A stretch of DNA of 24,348 nt from Chloroflexota bacterium (GTDB taxonomy: Bacteria; Chloroflexota; Anaerolineae; Promineifilales; Promineifilaceae): the NCBI GenBank assembly GCA_020353135.1, contig CP070688.1, forward strand, positions 1,591,464-1,615,811, read 5' to 3'. Shown here piece by piece: positions 7,908-15,100 of the stretch. The stretch's first letter is position 1; each line of letters begins with the position of its first letter. A program made the position numbers and the translations under genes. The notes under the pieces are model-generated. The model did not search any database and had not been told where the DNA came from. It saw nothing but the letters and a program-made list of their open reading frames with translations.

Positions 7908-9322
7908 CCAGCCTTCTCTCGCCCATAAGCCGGTTGCGCTTTCTGCTGGTCGCCGAGCCAGCCCGCTGGTTACGGCCGCTGCTCGTCGTCGGCATGTTGG
8001 CCCTAAGCGTCGCCATACCCCGCCTTTTTTCGGAGCAAGACATCTGGTTCCTGCTTGGCTTGCCGTTGGGCGTCGCCGGGCTGCTGCTCTTCTTGCGCTG
8101 GCCGCCCCTGGGCCTGGTCCTGCTGATCCCGGTCGGCATGTTCGTGCCCTTTGAGATAAGCACGGGCAGCAATACCACCGTCAACGCGACTATCCTTCTG
8201 CTGGCATTGCTGAGTGGCCTGTGGGTGATTCAGCTCGTCACAAGTAGGAGTCAGGCGACCCCAATACCAGCCAGGATATTGGCGCCGTTGTTGGCCTTGC
8301 TTCTGATTGCGCTCCTGGCCTTCCTTGCCGGTCAATTACCCTGGTTCCCATTCGCCGGACAGACGGCCCCGCTGACAGCCCAGCTTGGCGGCCTGATGGT
8401 TTTCGTTCTCTCGGCGGCCGCCTTCCTTCTGGCCGCCCACCAGCTGCGCGACCTGCGCTGGCTGCAATGGCTGACGTGGCTATTCCTGGCCCTGGGCGGC
8501 CTGGTTGTAGCTGGGGCTCTACTGAGACCTGGACCGGGAGAGATCATTCTCCGCTTCTTTCAGCGAGACGCCGCCGGCAGCCTGTTTTGGGTGTGGCTGG
8601 TCGCCCTGGCCTTTGGTCAGGCGCTTTTCAACAAGCAATTGCACCCAGGCTGGCGAATGGCGCTTGTTGGGCTGGTGGCGGCCAGCTTGTATTTTGGCGC
8701 TGTGTTGAACAGCGGCTGGAGAGCGGGCTATATCCCCCCGCTTGCAGCGGTCGCGGCGATCATCGCCCTTCGATCGTGGCGGGCTGCCTTGGCCGTGGTG
8801 TTGTTGGGCGCCGTCCCGGCCTGGCTCCTGGTCAACGATGCTCTGGTGGCCGACGAGTACAGCTACTCGACACGGACCGAAGCCTGGCTGCTCATGTATG
8901 AGATCATCCGGGTGAACCCGCTTTTGGGTTTCGGACCAGCCAACTACTATTGGTATACGCCCCTCTTCCGGATCAGGGGCTTCTACGTGCCATTCAACGC
9001 CCATAGCCAGTACGTGGACATGGTCGCCCAGATCGGTTTGCTGGGGCTGGCCTCCTTTCTATGGTTCGTCTTTGAAGTGGGACGTCTGGGCTGGCGGCTG
9101 AGGCGAAAGGTCCCGGAGGGCTTTGCCAAGGCCTACGTCTTCGGCGCGATGGGCGGCCTGGCCGGCACCCTGTTTGCGGGAATTCTGGGCGATTGGATCA
9201 TACCTTTTGTTTACAACGTAGGCTTGAGCGGTATGCGGGCCAGTATCATGGCCTGGATCTTCCTGGGTGGCCTGGTGGCCCTCGGGCAAATGCAGATGAA
9301 GAGCGAAGCATCGCCACAATAA
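7904..9322 (+). CDS. O-antigen ligase / polymerase (Wzy_C/WaaL-like) integral membrane protein
   Basis: 472 residues, almost entirely hydrophobic with roughly 10-12 predicted spans. The family signature sits in the large extracytoplasmic loop and following helix: the arginine-containing TRTEAWLLMYEIIRVNPLLG, then FGPANYYWY, and AHSQYVDMVAQIGLLGLASF near residues 365-385, which matches the H-N/S-x-Y-l-x-x-x-x-x-x-G-l-x-G pattern of the PF04932 family. Such proteins polymerise lipid-linked repeat units or ligate finished glycan to an acceptor on the outer face of the membrane; sequence alone does not separate the two. The start overlaps the previous stop (ATGA). A decayed second copy of its last 37 codons lies at 11480-11593. 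Confidence 0.85.
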   Translation: MTSLLSPISRLRFLLVAEPARWLRPLLVVGMLALSVAIPRLFSEQDIWFLLGLPLGVAGLLLFLRWPPLGLVLLIPVGMFVPFEISTGSNTTVNATILLLALLSGLWVIQLVTSRSQATPIPARILAPLLALLLIALLAFLAGQLPWFPFAGQTAPLTAQLGGLMVFVLSAAAFLLAAHQLRDLRWLQWLTWLFLALGGLVVAGALLRPGPGEIILRFFQRDAAGSLFWVWLVALAFGQALFNKQLHPGWRMALVGLVAASLYFGAVLNSGWRAGYIPPLAAVAAIIALRSWRAALAVVLLGAVPAWLLVNDALVADEYSYSTRTEAWLLMYEIIRVNPLLGFGPANYYWYTPLFRIRGFYVPFNAHSQYVDMVAQIGLLGLASFLWFVFEVGRLGWRLRRKVPEGFAKAYVFGAMGGLAGTLFAGILGDWIIPFVYNVGLSGMRASIMAWIFLGGLVALGQMQMKSEASPQ

Positions 9323-9372
9323 GCAACACAGCAATGGATAAAGCATGCCTTTGTCTTGCCGGGGACTGAGGC

Positions 9373-9396
9373 TGTCATTTCGGTGGGCAAATGACA
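9373..9396. other. Perfect 8-bp inverted repeat between polymerase and sulfotransferase genes
   Basis: TGTCATTT (9373-9380) and AAATGACA (9389-9396) form a perfect 8-bp stem with the 8-base loop CGGTGGGC. It lies 50 bases after the polymerase stop and 25 bases before the sulfotransferase ATG. No T-run follows on either strand, so a classic intrinsic terminator is doubtful. A regulator operator or a processing hairpin would fit equally well. Confidence 0.45.
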
Positions 9397-9421
9397 ATTA
9401 TCACCTTAACCATGAGCTATT

Positions 9422-10276
9422 ATGCTGAACAGGTTGGCCACACGAGCCATTGAGGACCTTAGATATGGCGTTGCTTGCAGGCAGTACCACGCCACTGCTG
9501 CCGAGCCGCAGAAAGTGCTGGTAAATGGCAGCCCTAAAACCGGCACGACCTGGATGCTGAGACTAACAACCTCGGTACCAGGCTATTCCGGTATAAGCGG
9601 AATCCCAGGTCATAATTTCCGAGGTGTTATCAAGCGATATCGCGAGGTGATGCCAGGAGAGGTTGTGCACGGTCACGATCGGTATAGTGAGGAGCTCTGG
9701 GAGCTCTTGCAGTCGAATGGAATAAAAGTTGTACTTACTATGCGTGATCCCAGGGATCAAGTGGTCTCCCGCCTCTTTCACATTCGGCGAGAAAGAGAAC
9801 ATCCCTGGCACGATAGACTGACGAACATGGGCAACGATGATGCGATGATGGCCATCATTGAAGGACGCCACCTGGGTAGCACAGAGGCCTTGCCAGGTAC
9901 CCGAGATCACGTCTCGCTAACAGTGGGGTGGCTTGAAGCTGGCGATAAAGCTCACTGCGTCAGATATGAGGACTTGAAAGAAGACACTTCTAGAGAGTTT
10001 GGCGAAGTTCTCCACTACATAGGAGTGGCCGCTCGGGAAGAGTTGATTCGAGCCATTGTCGAGCGGAACCGGTTTGAACGTCTGACAACGGGTAGAGGAT
10101 TCTGGAGAGTTGGTCGGAAGTCCGGTCAACAGGACGCAAACTCCTTCTACCGAAAAGGTATCGTCGGCGACTGGAGGAATTTCTTCAATGAACTGCACGT
10201 CAAGCGTTTCAAAGAGCTCGTCGGGGACACCCTTATCGAGTGGGGCTACGAACAGGATCTAGATTGGCACGTCTGA
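9422..10276 (+). CDS. PAPS-dependent sulfotransferase (SULT-type fold)
   Basis: 284 residues, the usual size for cytosolic-type sulfotransferases. The 5'-phosphosulfate loop is SPKTGTTWMLRL (residues 37-48); the 3'-phosphate site is MRDPRDQVVSR (Arg108, Ser116); RYEDLKED follows. The C-terminal RKGIVGDWRNFF (244-255) closely matches the RKGxxGDWKNxFT signature of the SULT family. It transfers sulfate from PAPS to a hydroxyl, here most plausibly on a sugar of the repeat unit, before export. No membrane segment. It has its own 99-base upstream gap and uses AGA/AGG for 12 of 31 Arg codons by hand count, against 6 of 26 in the preceding polymerase gene, a mild hint of separate origin. No PAPS synthesis genes are nearby. 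Confidence 0.88.
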   Translation: MLNRLATRAIEDLRYGVACRQYHATAAEPQKVLVNGSPKTGTTWMLRLTTSVPGYSGISGIPGHNFRGVIKRYREVMPGEVVHGHDRYSEELWELLQSNGIKVVLTMRDPRDQVVSRLFHIRREREHPWHDRLTNMGNDDAMMAIIEGRHLGSTEALPGTRDHVSLTVGWLEAGDKAHCVRYEDLKEDTSREFGEVLHYIGVAAREELIRAIVERNRFERLTTGRGFWRVGRKSGQQDANSFYRKGIVGDWRNFFNELHVKRFKELVGDTLIEWGYEQDLDWHV

Positions 10277-10376
10277 GCCTCGCCACTACTGCGTCTTGTC
10301 AGGTAAAGAGAATATCCTACCCTGCACCAGCGATATATCTGGTTAATCGTGTCGTGGAGATCGCAGAGGGGATTGA

Positions 10377-11417
10377 GTGAAGAAACCGCAGCGCATCTTG
10401 ATAACTGGTGGCGCGGGCTTTATCGGCTCCAATCTGGCCAATCGGCTCCTCGGCCAGAGGCACCAGGTCACTATCTTTGATAATCTCTCCAGACCCGGAT
10501 GTGAAGCTAATTTAGACTGGCTCTCCGAAACGCACAGTCAAAACGGGCCGCGGGTGGTGCGCGCTGATTTGAGCGATTTCGGTGCCTTGCAAACGGCCGG
10601 CGAGGGCGCCGATCGCGTCTACCATCTGGCGGGACAGGTCGCCGTCACGACCTCTGTCCGGAATCCTCGCCAGGACTTCGAAGACAATGCGGCCGGAACT
10701 TTCAACGCGCTGGAAGCGGCCCGGCTGGCGGGCAACGATCCCATCTTTTTTTATGCCAGCACGAATAAAGTATACGGCGGCATGGAGGAAGTAGACGTAG
10801 TCGAAGAGCCAACGAGGTACAGCTACGCTGACCTCCCTCATGGCGTCCCAGAGTGCCGGCCGCTGGATTTTCATTCACCTTACGGCTGCTCCAAAGGCGC
10901 CGGCGACCAATACACGCATGATTACGCACGCATCTACGGTCTGCGCACCGTGGTTGCCCGCCAGAGCTGCATCTACGGCTACAGGCAATTTGGGATCGAG
11001 GATCAAGGCTGGTTGGCCTGGTTTATCATCGCCGCACTGAAAGAGCGTCCCATAACCATCTATGGTGATGGTAAACAGGTGCGCGACATCCTCTTCATCG
11101 ACGACTTGCTCGACTTCTACGAGGCGGCCGTTGAGAATATCGGAACCGCGACCGGACAGATTTACAATGTAGGCGGCGGCCCGGAGAACACGATCAGCGT
11201 CTGGGCCGAGTTATCCGGCCTGCTAGAGGATCTACTGGCTCGGCCTGTCCCAGTTCATTATGCCGACTGGCGCCCTGGCGACCAACCGGTCTACATCAGC
11301 GATATCCGCAAGGCCGAGCGCGAACTGGGCTGGCGCCCAAAGACGCGCGCTCTTGAGGGTATTTCGCGTCTGTTCAGCTGGCTTCAGAATAATCAAGAAC
11401 TGTTTGATCATCTATAA
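10377..11417 (+). CDS. CDP-paratose/CDP-tyvelose 2-epimerase-like SDR
   Basis: 346 residues from GTG 10377, with AGAGGGG five bases upstream. Extended short-chain dehydrogenase/epimerase: [18 protein letters not shown] binds NAD, and the catalytic Tyr-Lys is in YGCSKGAGD near residues 168-172. Features peculiar to the RfbE/TyvE branch are DNLSRPGCEANLDWL, the STNKVYGG segment, EDQGWLAWFI and YGDGKQVRDILFIDDL. The named family interconverts CDP-paratose and CDP-tyvelose (3,6-dideoxyhexoses) at C2. The rest of that pathway (CDP-glucose synthase, 4,6-dehydratase, 3-dehydrase, reductase) is absent here, so the substrate may be another NDP-sugar. Cytoplasmic. Follows the sulfotransferase after 100 bases. 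Confidence 0.75.
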   Translation: MKKPQRILITGGAGFIGSNLANRLLGQRHQVTIFDNLSRPGCEANLDWLSETHSQNGPRVVRADLSDFGALQTAGEGADRVYHLAGQVAVTTSVRNPRQDFEDNAAGTFNALEAARLAGNDPIFFYASTNKVYGGMEEVDVVEEPTRYSYADLPHGVPECRPLDFHSPYGCSKGAGDQYTHDYARIYGLRTVVARQSCIYGYRQFGIEDQGWLAWFIIAALKERPITIYGDGKQVRDILFIDDLLDFYEAAVENIGTATGQIYNVGGGPENTISVWAELSGLLEDLLARPVPVHYADWRPGDQPVYISDIRKAERELGWRPKTRALEGISRLFSWLQNNQELFDHL

Positions 11418-11750
11418 GCATCCTGTTCCTGCCATCCTGGTTTCCGTGTCCACCAATTAATGGCGCTAGGCTCCGCAGCTACAATGTGGGTCTAAGAGGC
11501 ATGCGGGCCAGCATTCTGACCTGGATCTTCCTGGGTCGCCGGGTGAGCCTCGAGCAGATCGTCCGGCGATCCAAGGTGCCTTCGCCAGGATAATCGTACA
11601 AAGGCACTGAGCATCCTAGGTTAATACGCTGTCGCACCTCACGAAGCCACAAGCAAATTGCGGATGAGGTAGCGATCCAGCAAGGCAACGAATAAGCAGA
11701 TCGTTGCCGCCATCAGACGAACTTCGGTTCAATGGAGCCAAATCATCCAG
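11418..11750. other. 333-base intergenic region with a polymerase-tail relic
   Basis: The only interpretable content is the decayed polymerase 3' end at 11480-11593. Bases 11418-11479 and 11594-11750 carry no coding signature I can support. A short antisense reading frame at 11639-11713 is hydrophobic but too short to assign. The start of the next gene lies in a stretch without a strong Shine-Dalgarno (GGAG at 11735-11738 is 12 bases away). Confidence 0.6.
11480..11593 (+). pseudogene. Remnant of the 3' end of a second O-antigen ligase/polymerase gene
   Basis: The frame reads YNVGLRGMRASILTWIFLG and continues to TAA 11591-11593 with a Ser-Pro-Gly end. The live gene ends YNVGLSGMRASIMAWIFLG and runs 17 more residues to Ser-Pro-Gln and TAA (9212-9322). 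Sixteen of the first 19 residues are identical and 48 of the first 60 bases match by hand count, with most changes synonymous. No start codon or upstream domain remains; the similarity begins abruptly at the Tyr codon. At about 80% nucleotide identity it is not a recent duplicate of the live copy, so it probably descends from an allele of a related strain. Confidence 0.85.
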
Positions 11751-12497
11751 ATGGGTCAAAGAAGTCCAAGGATCTTAAGCAATAGCAGCGCAACGTTATC
11801 CATCGTGATCATCAGCTGGAACGTTCGCGAGCTTTTATCTGGCTGCCTTGACTCAGTGCAAAGCAACCTTTTGGCCAATCCGGATCTGGTTACAGAAACC
11901 TTTGTGGTCGACAACGCCTCGACTGACGGCAGCCAGGAGATGGTGCGCTGCGAATATCCATGGGTACGGCTAATTGAGAATACTGAGAATGTAGGCTTTG
12001 CCCAGGCCAACAATCAGGCCATTCAAATGAGCTGTGGCCAATATGTGCTGCTTTTGAATCCAGACACAGAGGCCAGTCCAGGCGCCTTGCGGGCGTTGCT
12101 GGACTCTTTGGCTAATCTACCCGGGGCTGGCATGGCCGGCGCGCGGTTACTCAATGACGATGGCTCGCTGCAGGTTTCCTGTTACAGGGAACCGACCCTC
12201 TTGCGCGAGTTCTTGCTGATGTTCCATCTGGATGGCTTCCTATCGTATGGATCTTACCGTATGAAAAGCTGGCCTCTGGACCGGCCGCGAGAGGTCGATA
12301 CCGTGATGGGCGCGTGCATGTTAATCCGCAAAAGCGTTCTGGAATCAATCGGCCTGATGGACCAGGGGTACTTCATGTACTCGGAGGAAGTCGATCTATG
12401 CTACCGGATTCGGCGGGCCGGGTGGCGCATCTATTGGGTTCCTCAGGCAAAAGTCGTTCATTTCGGCGGGCAAAGCACTCAGCAGGTGGCCACGTAG
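11751..12497 (+). CDS. Glycosyltransferase family 2, WbbL (rhamnosyltransferase)-like, cut short by an in-frame TAG
   Basis: The catalytic domain is complete: LSIVIISWNVRELLSGCLDS, VVDNASTDGS (residues 53-61), NVGFAQANNQAI, LLLNPDTE (metal-binding Asp105), DTVMGACMLIRKSVLESIGL, MYSEEVDLCYRIRRAGW and VVHFGGQST. This set is typical of WbbL-type GT2 enzymes that add rhamnose or similar sugars at the cytoplasmic membrane face. At TAG 12495-12497 translation stops after 248 residues, yet the same frame continues at once with a 71-codon stretch that looks like the normal C-terminal membrane-associating tail of this family. The truncated protein may be active, weak or dead. Start ATG 11751 precedes the first strand by 16 residues. 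Confidence 0.82.
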   Translation: MGQRSPRILSNSSATLSIVIISWNVRELLSGCLDSVQSNLLANPDLVTETFVVDNASTDGSQEMVRCEYPWVRLIENTENVGFAQANNQAIQMSCGQYVLLLNPDTEASPGALRALLDSLANLPGAGMAGARLLNDDGSLQVSCYREPTLLREFLLMFHLDGFLSYGSYRMKSWPLDRPREVDTVMGACMLIRKSVLESIGLMDQGYFMYSEEVDLCYRIRRAGWRIYWVPQAKVVHFGGQSTQQVAT

Positions 12498-12713
12498 ATG
12501 TTTTTGCAGCTGTATCGGGGCAAAGTTCGCTACTTCCGTAAGCATCATGGTTCGATGGCCGCGACCATCTACAAGCTGACCTTGACCGTCGCCTCCCTCG
12601 TTCGCCTGACCCTAAGCCCTTTCGCTCTCCTGGAGCCGGCCGAACGGCGGCGGCGACATATTGGCCTGGCCGGCAACTATTTTCGTCTTCTCTCATTACT
12701 ACTGACAGAGTAG
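12498..12713 (+). pseudogene. Detached C-terminal tail of the WbbL-like GT2
   Basis: In frame with, and immediately after, the TAG ending the preceding GT2. It reads MFLQLYRGKVRYFRKHHGS, then a hydrophobic helix and a basic end before TAG 12711-12713. An L-x-R/K-S/G-K-x-R/Y-F-x-R/K-K/R-H-x-G segment followed by a hydrophobic stretch is how full-length WbbL-like enzymes finish; the combined length of about 319 residues fits the family. The ATG right after the stop could allow re-initiation, but no independent function is suggested. Confidence 0.75.
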
Positions 12714-12755
12714 CTGCACTACTACCGAATAATTAATGATCATAAGTAAATCATC

Positions 12756-12760
12756 AGAGG
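12756..12760 (+). promoter_or_regulatory. Ribosome binding site deciding an ATG start
   Basis: AGAGG stands 5 bases ahead of ATG 12766. Two other in-frame ATGs exist, at 12736 and 12790, without comparable upstream sequence. This supports 12766 as the start. Confidence 0.5.
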
Positions 12761-12765
12761 CAAAC

Positions 12766-13845
12766 ATGCCAAACGTGCGAGCAAATGCAATGGCGAAGAA
12801 CGGGTATCTGGTTGCGGTCGTCGAGTGGATTTCTGAAGAAGACGGCCTGGCTAACGCAATCTGTGACGAGCTTATCGGGCTGGGTCACTGTACCCACATT
12901 GTCAGGCCTAAGACGTCAGATCCCGGCGAAGCGGATGTGGTCTTTACCTTCGGGCCATATGGGAACTACCTGGCGGTCGTCAGCCATCTGGCCGGCGCCC
13001 TTGCCGAGCGGCGACCGATCTTCGTGCATTGGAACACCGAGGGCATGCCCGACCCTCGATTGCCGTGGGCGCTCAAAAGCGCTGTTGGCGCCGGCCGATC
13101 CTGGATCGGCCGCCTGGATGAATCTTACAACGGCCGGGCAGGTAGCCTGGTCAGGGGGTTGACTTCATCCTGGCAGAATCGTATCCTGCGCTTTCGCTAC
13201 CTGGGCGATTACCATTACGCCTATCGCAAGGGCTGGCTCGACGTCTTTTCCGACTCTTCAGCCGTTTACGCCGACTTGCACCGCCAGCACGGCCTGCCGA
13301 CGATAACGGCCCCCTGGGGCGCCACGAAGAGATGGTACGCCGATTTGGGCCTGGAACGAGACATCGACGTCTTGTGGCTGGGCCAGCGCGGTTCCCGGCG
13401 CCGGGGCCAGCTGCTCGACCACATACGCCAGGAGCTGCTCGACTATAATGTGAAAGTACACGTGATTGACAACGAAGAGAATCCTTTCGTCTTTGGCAGG
13501 AAACGAACTGAGGTGCTTAATCGAGCTAAGATCACCCTCAACCTGACCCGCACCTGGTTTGACGATAACTTCTCTCGCTTCGCCATGGCCGCTCCAAATC
13601 GATCGTTAATTGTTTCCGAACCGCTCCTGCCCCATTGCCCTTCATATGAAGCGGGCGTTCATTACGTCTCTGAGTGTGCGGAAGATCTGGCTCAGACGAT
13701 ACTATACTACCTGGAGCACGACGACGAGCGCCAGCGTATTGTCGACAGTGCCTACGAGCTCACGACCGGCCAACTGACTTTCCGCAACAGCATCGCGCAG
13801 ATCATGCAAGCGGTCGATCAAGTTCGCGGTAATAGGACCGCGTAG
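12766..13845 (+). CDS. CgeB-like glycosyltransferase (GT-B, Glyco_trans_1_2 type)
   Basis: 359 residues from ATG 12766. The second half carries the family pattern: TITAPWGATKRWYADL, IDVLWLGQRGSRRRGQLL, VFGRKRTEVLNRAKITLNL, then FSRFAMAAPNRSLIVSEPL, YEAGVHYVS and an ILYYLEHDDERQRI helix. This matches the PF13524 glycosyltransferases related to CgeB spore-maturation and YkvP proteins, where the SRFAMAA/E region replaces the E-x7-E motif. The N-terminal half (VAVVEWISEEDGLANAICDEL, VVFTFGPYGN) is a Rossmann-like acceptor domain. Expected to act on the lipid-linked glycan in the cytoplasm; donor unknown. The AT-rich 40 bases upstream contrast with the surroundings and could hold a promoter, but no clear -35/-10 pair is seen. 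Confidence 0.78.
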   Translation: MPNVRANAMAKNGYLVAVVEWISEEDGLANAICDELIGLGHCTHIVRPKTSDPGEADVVFTFGPYGNYLAVVSHLAGALAERRPIFVHWNTEGMPDPRLPWALKSAVGAGRSWIGRLDESYNGRAGSLVRGLTSSWQNRILRFRYLGDYHYAYRKGWLDVFSDSSAVYADLHRQHGLPTITAPWGATKRWYADLGLERDIDVLWLGQRGSRRRGQLLDHIRQELLDYNVKVHVIDNEENPFVFGRKRTEVLNRAKITLNLTRTWFDDNFSRFAMAAPNRSLIVSEPLLPHCPSYEAGVHYVSECAEDLAQTILYYLEHDDERQRIVDSAYELTTGQLTFRNSIAQIMQAVDQVRGNRTA

Positions 13846-13873
13846 TTCCAGGGTTCGATACGGGAGTAACGCC

Positions 13874-15100
13874 ATGCGCATCTTGTACCTCTCTCAGCTG
13901 ATACCTAATCCACCCGACGCCGGGCCAAAGGTGCGCATTTACCATGTCTTGCAATACCTGGCCAAGGCTGGCCATGAGATAACGCTTGTCGCCTTCCGTC
14001 GCGAGAGTGACCGGGAAGAAGACACAGCCGCTCTGAGTCACTATTGCAGTAGCGTTCACACAGTAATGATGCATCGCTCGCGATCGCAAGATGTGAAGCA
14101 CCTGGCCAAGAGTCTACTTACGAGGCAGCCGTTCCTTATCAGCCGCGATAGCGTTGCTGCGATGCACCGCCGGGTGCGCGAGCTTCTAGCCCGGCAAAGC
14201 TTCGACGCCATTCACGCCGATCAGCTATGGATGGCCCAATACGCCCTGGCGGCAAGCGCGGTAAACGGCGCGAATGGCCGGCCCAAACTGGTCCTTGACC
14301 AACATAATGCCGTCCATCTGATACCTGATCGCCTGGCATCTGGGACTTCAAATCCGGTCAAGCGCGCCCTTTTGCAGCTGGAGTCTGGCAGGCTTGCCCG
14401 TTACGAACTGGAAGTCTGCCGACAATTTGACTGTGTCATTTGGGTAACGCAAGAAGACCGCGCCGCATTGGCGAGGCTGGAAAACGGACGGGGGCAGATT
14501 GCCGGCCAACCTGTTATCCCGATCTGCGTCGATCCAGCTGCCAAGCCACCTGTCTGTCGCCTTGAAACTGCTAGGCGCATCACGTTTTTGGGCGGCATGC
14601 ACTGGCCGCCTAATGCCGAAGGTGTGACCTGGTTCGCGAAGGGTGTATGGCCCCGGGTGAATGAACAAGTGCCGGATGCGGTTTTGACCGTTATCGGCAA
14701 AAATCCTCCTTCTTCGCTTTCCGGCCGCGACTTGCGAGACGCGAACGTCGAGGCGCCCGGATACGTGGCCGATCTGGAATCTTACCTGGCCGAGACGGCC
14801 GTATTCATCGTCCCTTTGCAGGCCGGCGGCGGAATGCGGGTGAAGATCGTGGATGCCTGGTCCTGGGGCCTGCCGGTCGTTTCGACTACCATTGGCGCCG
14901 AAGGCTTGTCGTATGTCGACGGTGGGAATCTTTTTCTAGCCGATGATCCTGATGCCTTCGCCCGCGCCGTGATTTCTCTGCTGAATGAGCCGGAGCTTTC
15001 AGAACAGTTGGCCGCGGCCGGGCGAGTAGCTGTCGAAGCGCAATATGACTGGCGCAAGGAATACAGGGCCTGGGACGAAGTCTATCCTTCGCCATGCTGA
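13874..15100 (+). CDS. Glycosyltransferase family 4, sugar transferase of the TIGR03087/PEP-CTERM-associated type
   Basis: 408 residues; GGGAG at 13862-13866 sits 7 bases ahead of ATG 13874. The N-terminus MRILYLSQLIPNPPDAGPKV with DAG-x-K-V-R, followed by VLQYLAKAGHEITLVAF, and the middle FDAIHADQLWMAQYA are typical of this GT4 subgroup. The donor half shows ITFLGGMHWPPNAEGVTWF, LTVIGKNPP and VPLQAGGGMRVKIVDAWSWG; the second Glu of the usual E-x7-E motif is an Asp here. It resembles the gene at 18445-19698 (GMHWPPN versus KMSYHAN, VIGKNPP versus VVGKDPP), so the locus carries a second related GT4 pair. Its stop overlaps the next start by 7 bases. Confidence 0.85.
   Translation: MRILYLSQLIPNPPDAGPKVRIYHVLQYLAKAGHEITLVAFRRESDREEDTAALSHYCSSVHTVMMHRSRSQDVKHLAKSLLTRQPFLISRDSVAAMHRRVRELLARQSFDAIHADQLWMAQYALAASAVNGANGRPKLVLDQHNAVHLIPDRLASGTSNPVKRALLQLESGRLARYELEVCRQFDCVIWVTQEDRAALARLENGRGQIAGQPVIPICVDPAAKPPVCRLETARRITFLGGMHWPPNAEGVTWFAKGVWPRVNEQVPDAVLTVIGKNPPSSLSGRDLRDANVEAPGYVADLESYLAETAVFIVPLQAGGGMRVKIVDAWSWGLPVVSTTIGAEGLSYVDGGNLFLADDPDAFARAVISLLNEPELSEQLAAAGRVAVEAQYDWRKEYRAWDEVYPSPC

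Noticed and set aside
7045..8184. A long (379-codon) open frame on the minus strand across the GT2/polymerase junction
   Set aside because: It is rich in Arg, Ser and Pro with no recognisable motif, and lies opposite two convincing coupled genes. It is a codon-usage shadow of the plus strand.
11639..11713. Minus-strand 24-residue hydrophobic frame with LLDRYLIRNLL, resembling the C-terminus of ABC sugar permeases (QRYxxRGL)
   Set aside because: Too short, preceded by an in-frame stop a few codons upstream, and lacking the Gly-Lys-Gly end of those permeases. The resemblance may be chance.
12495..12497. Amber codon reassignment or pyrrolysine-type recoding to explain the split GT2
   Set aside because: Several clearly complete genes in the window terminate at TAG, no PYLIS-like structure or pyl genes are visible, and a simple nonsense mutation or sequencing error explains it.
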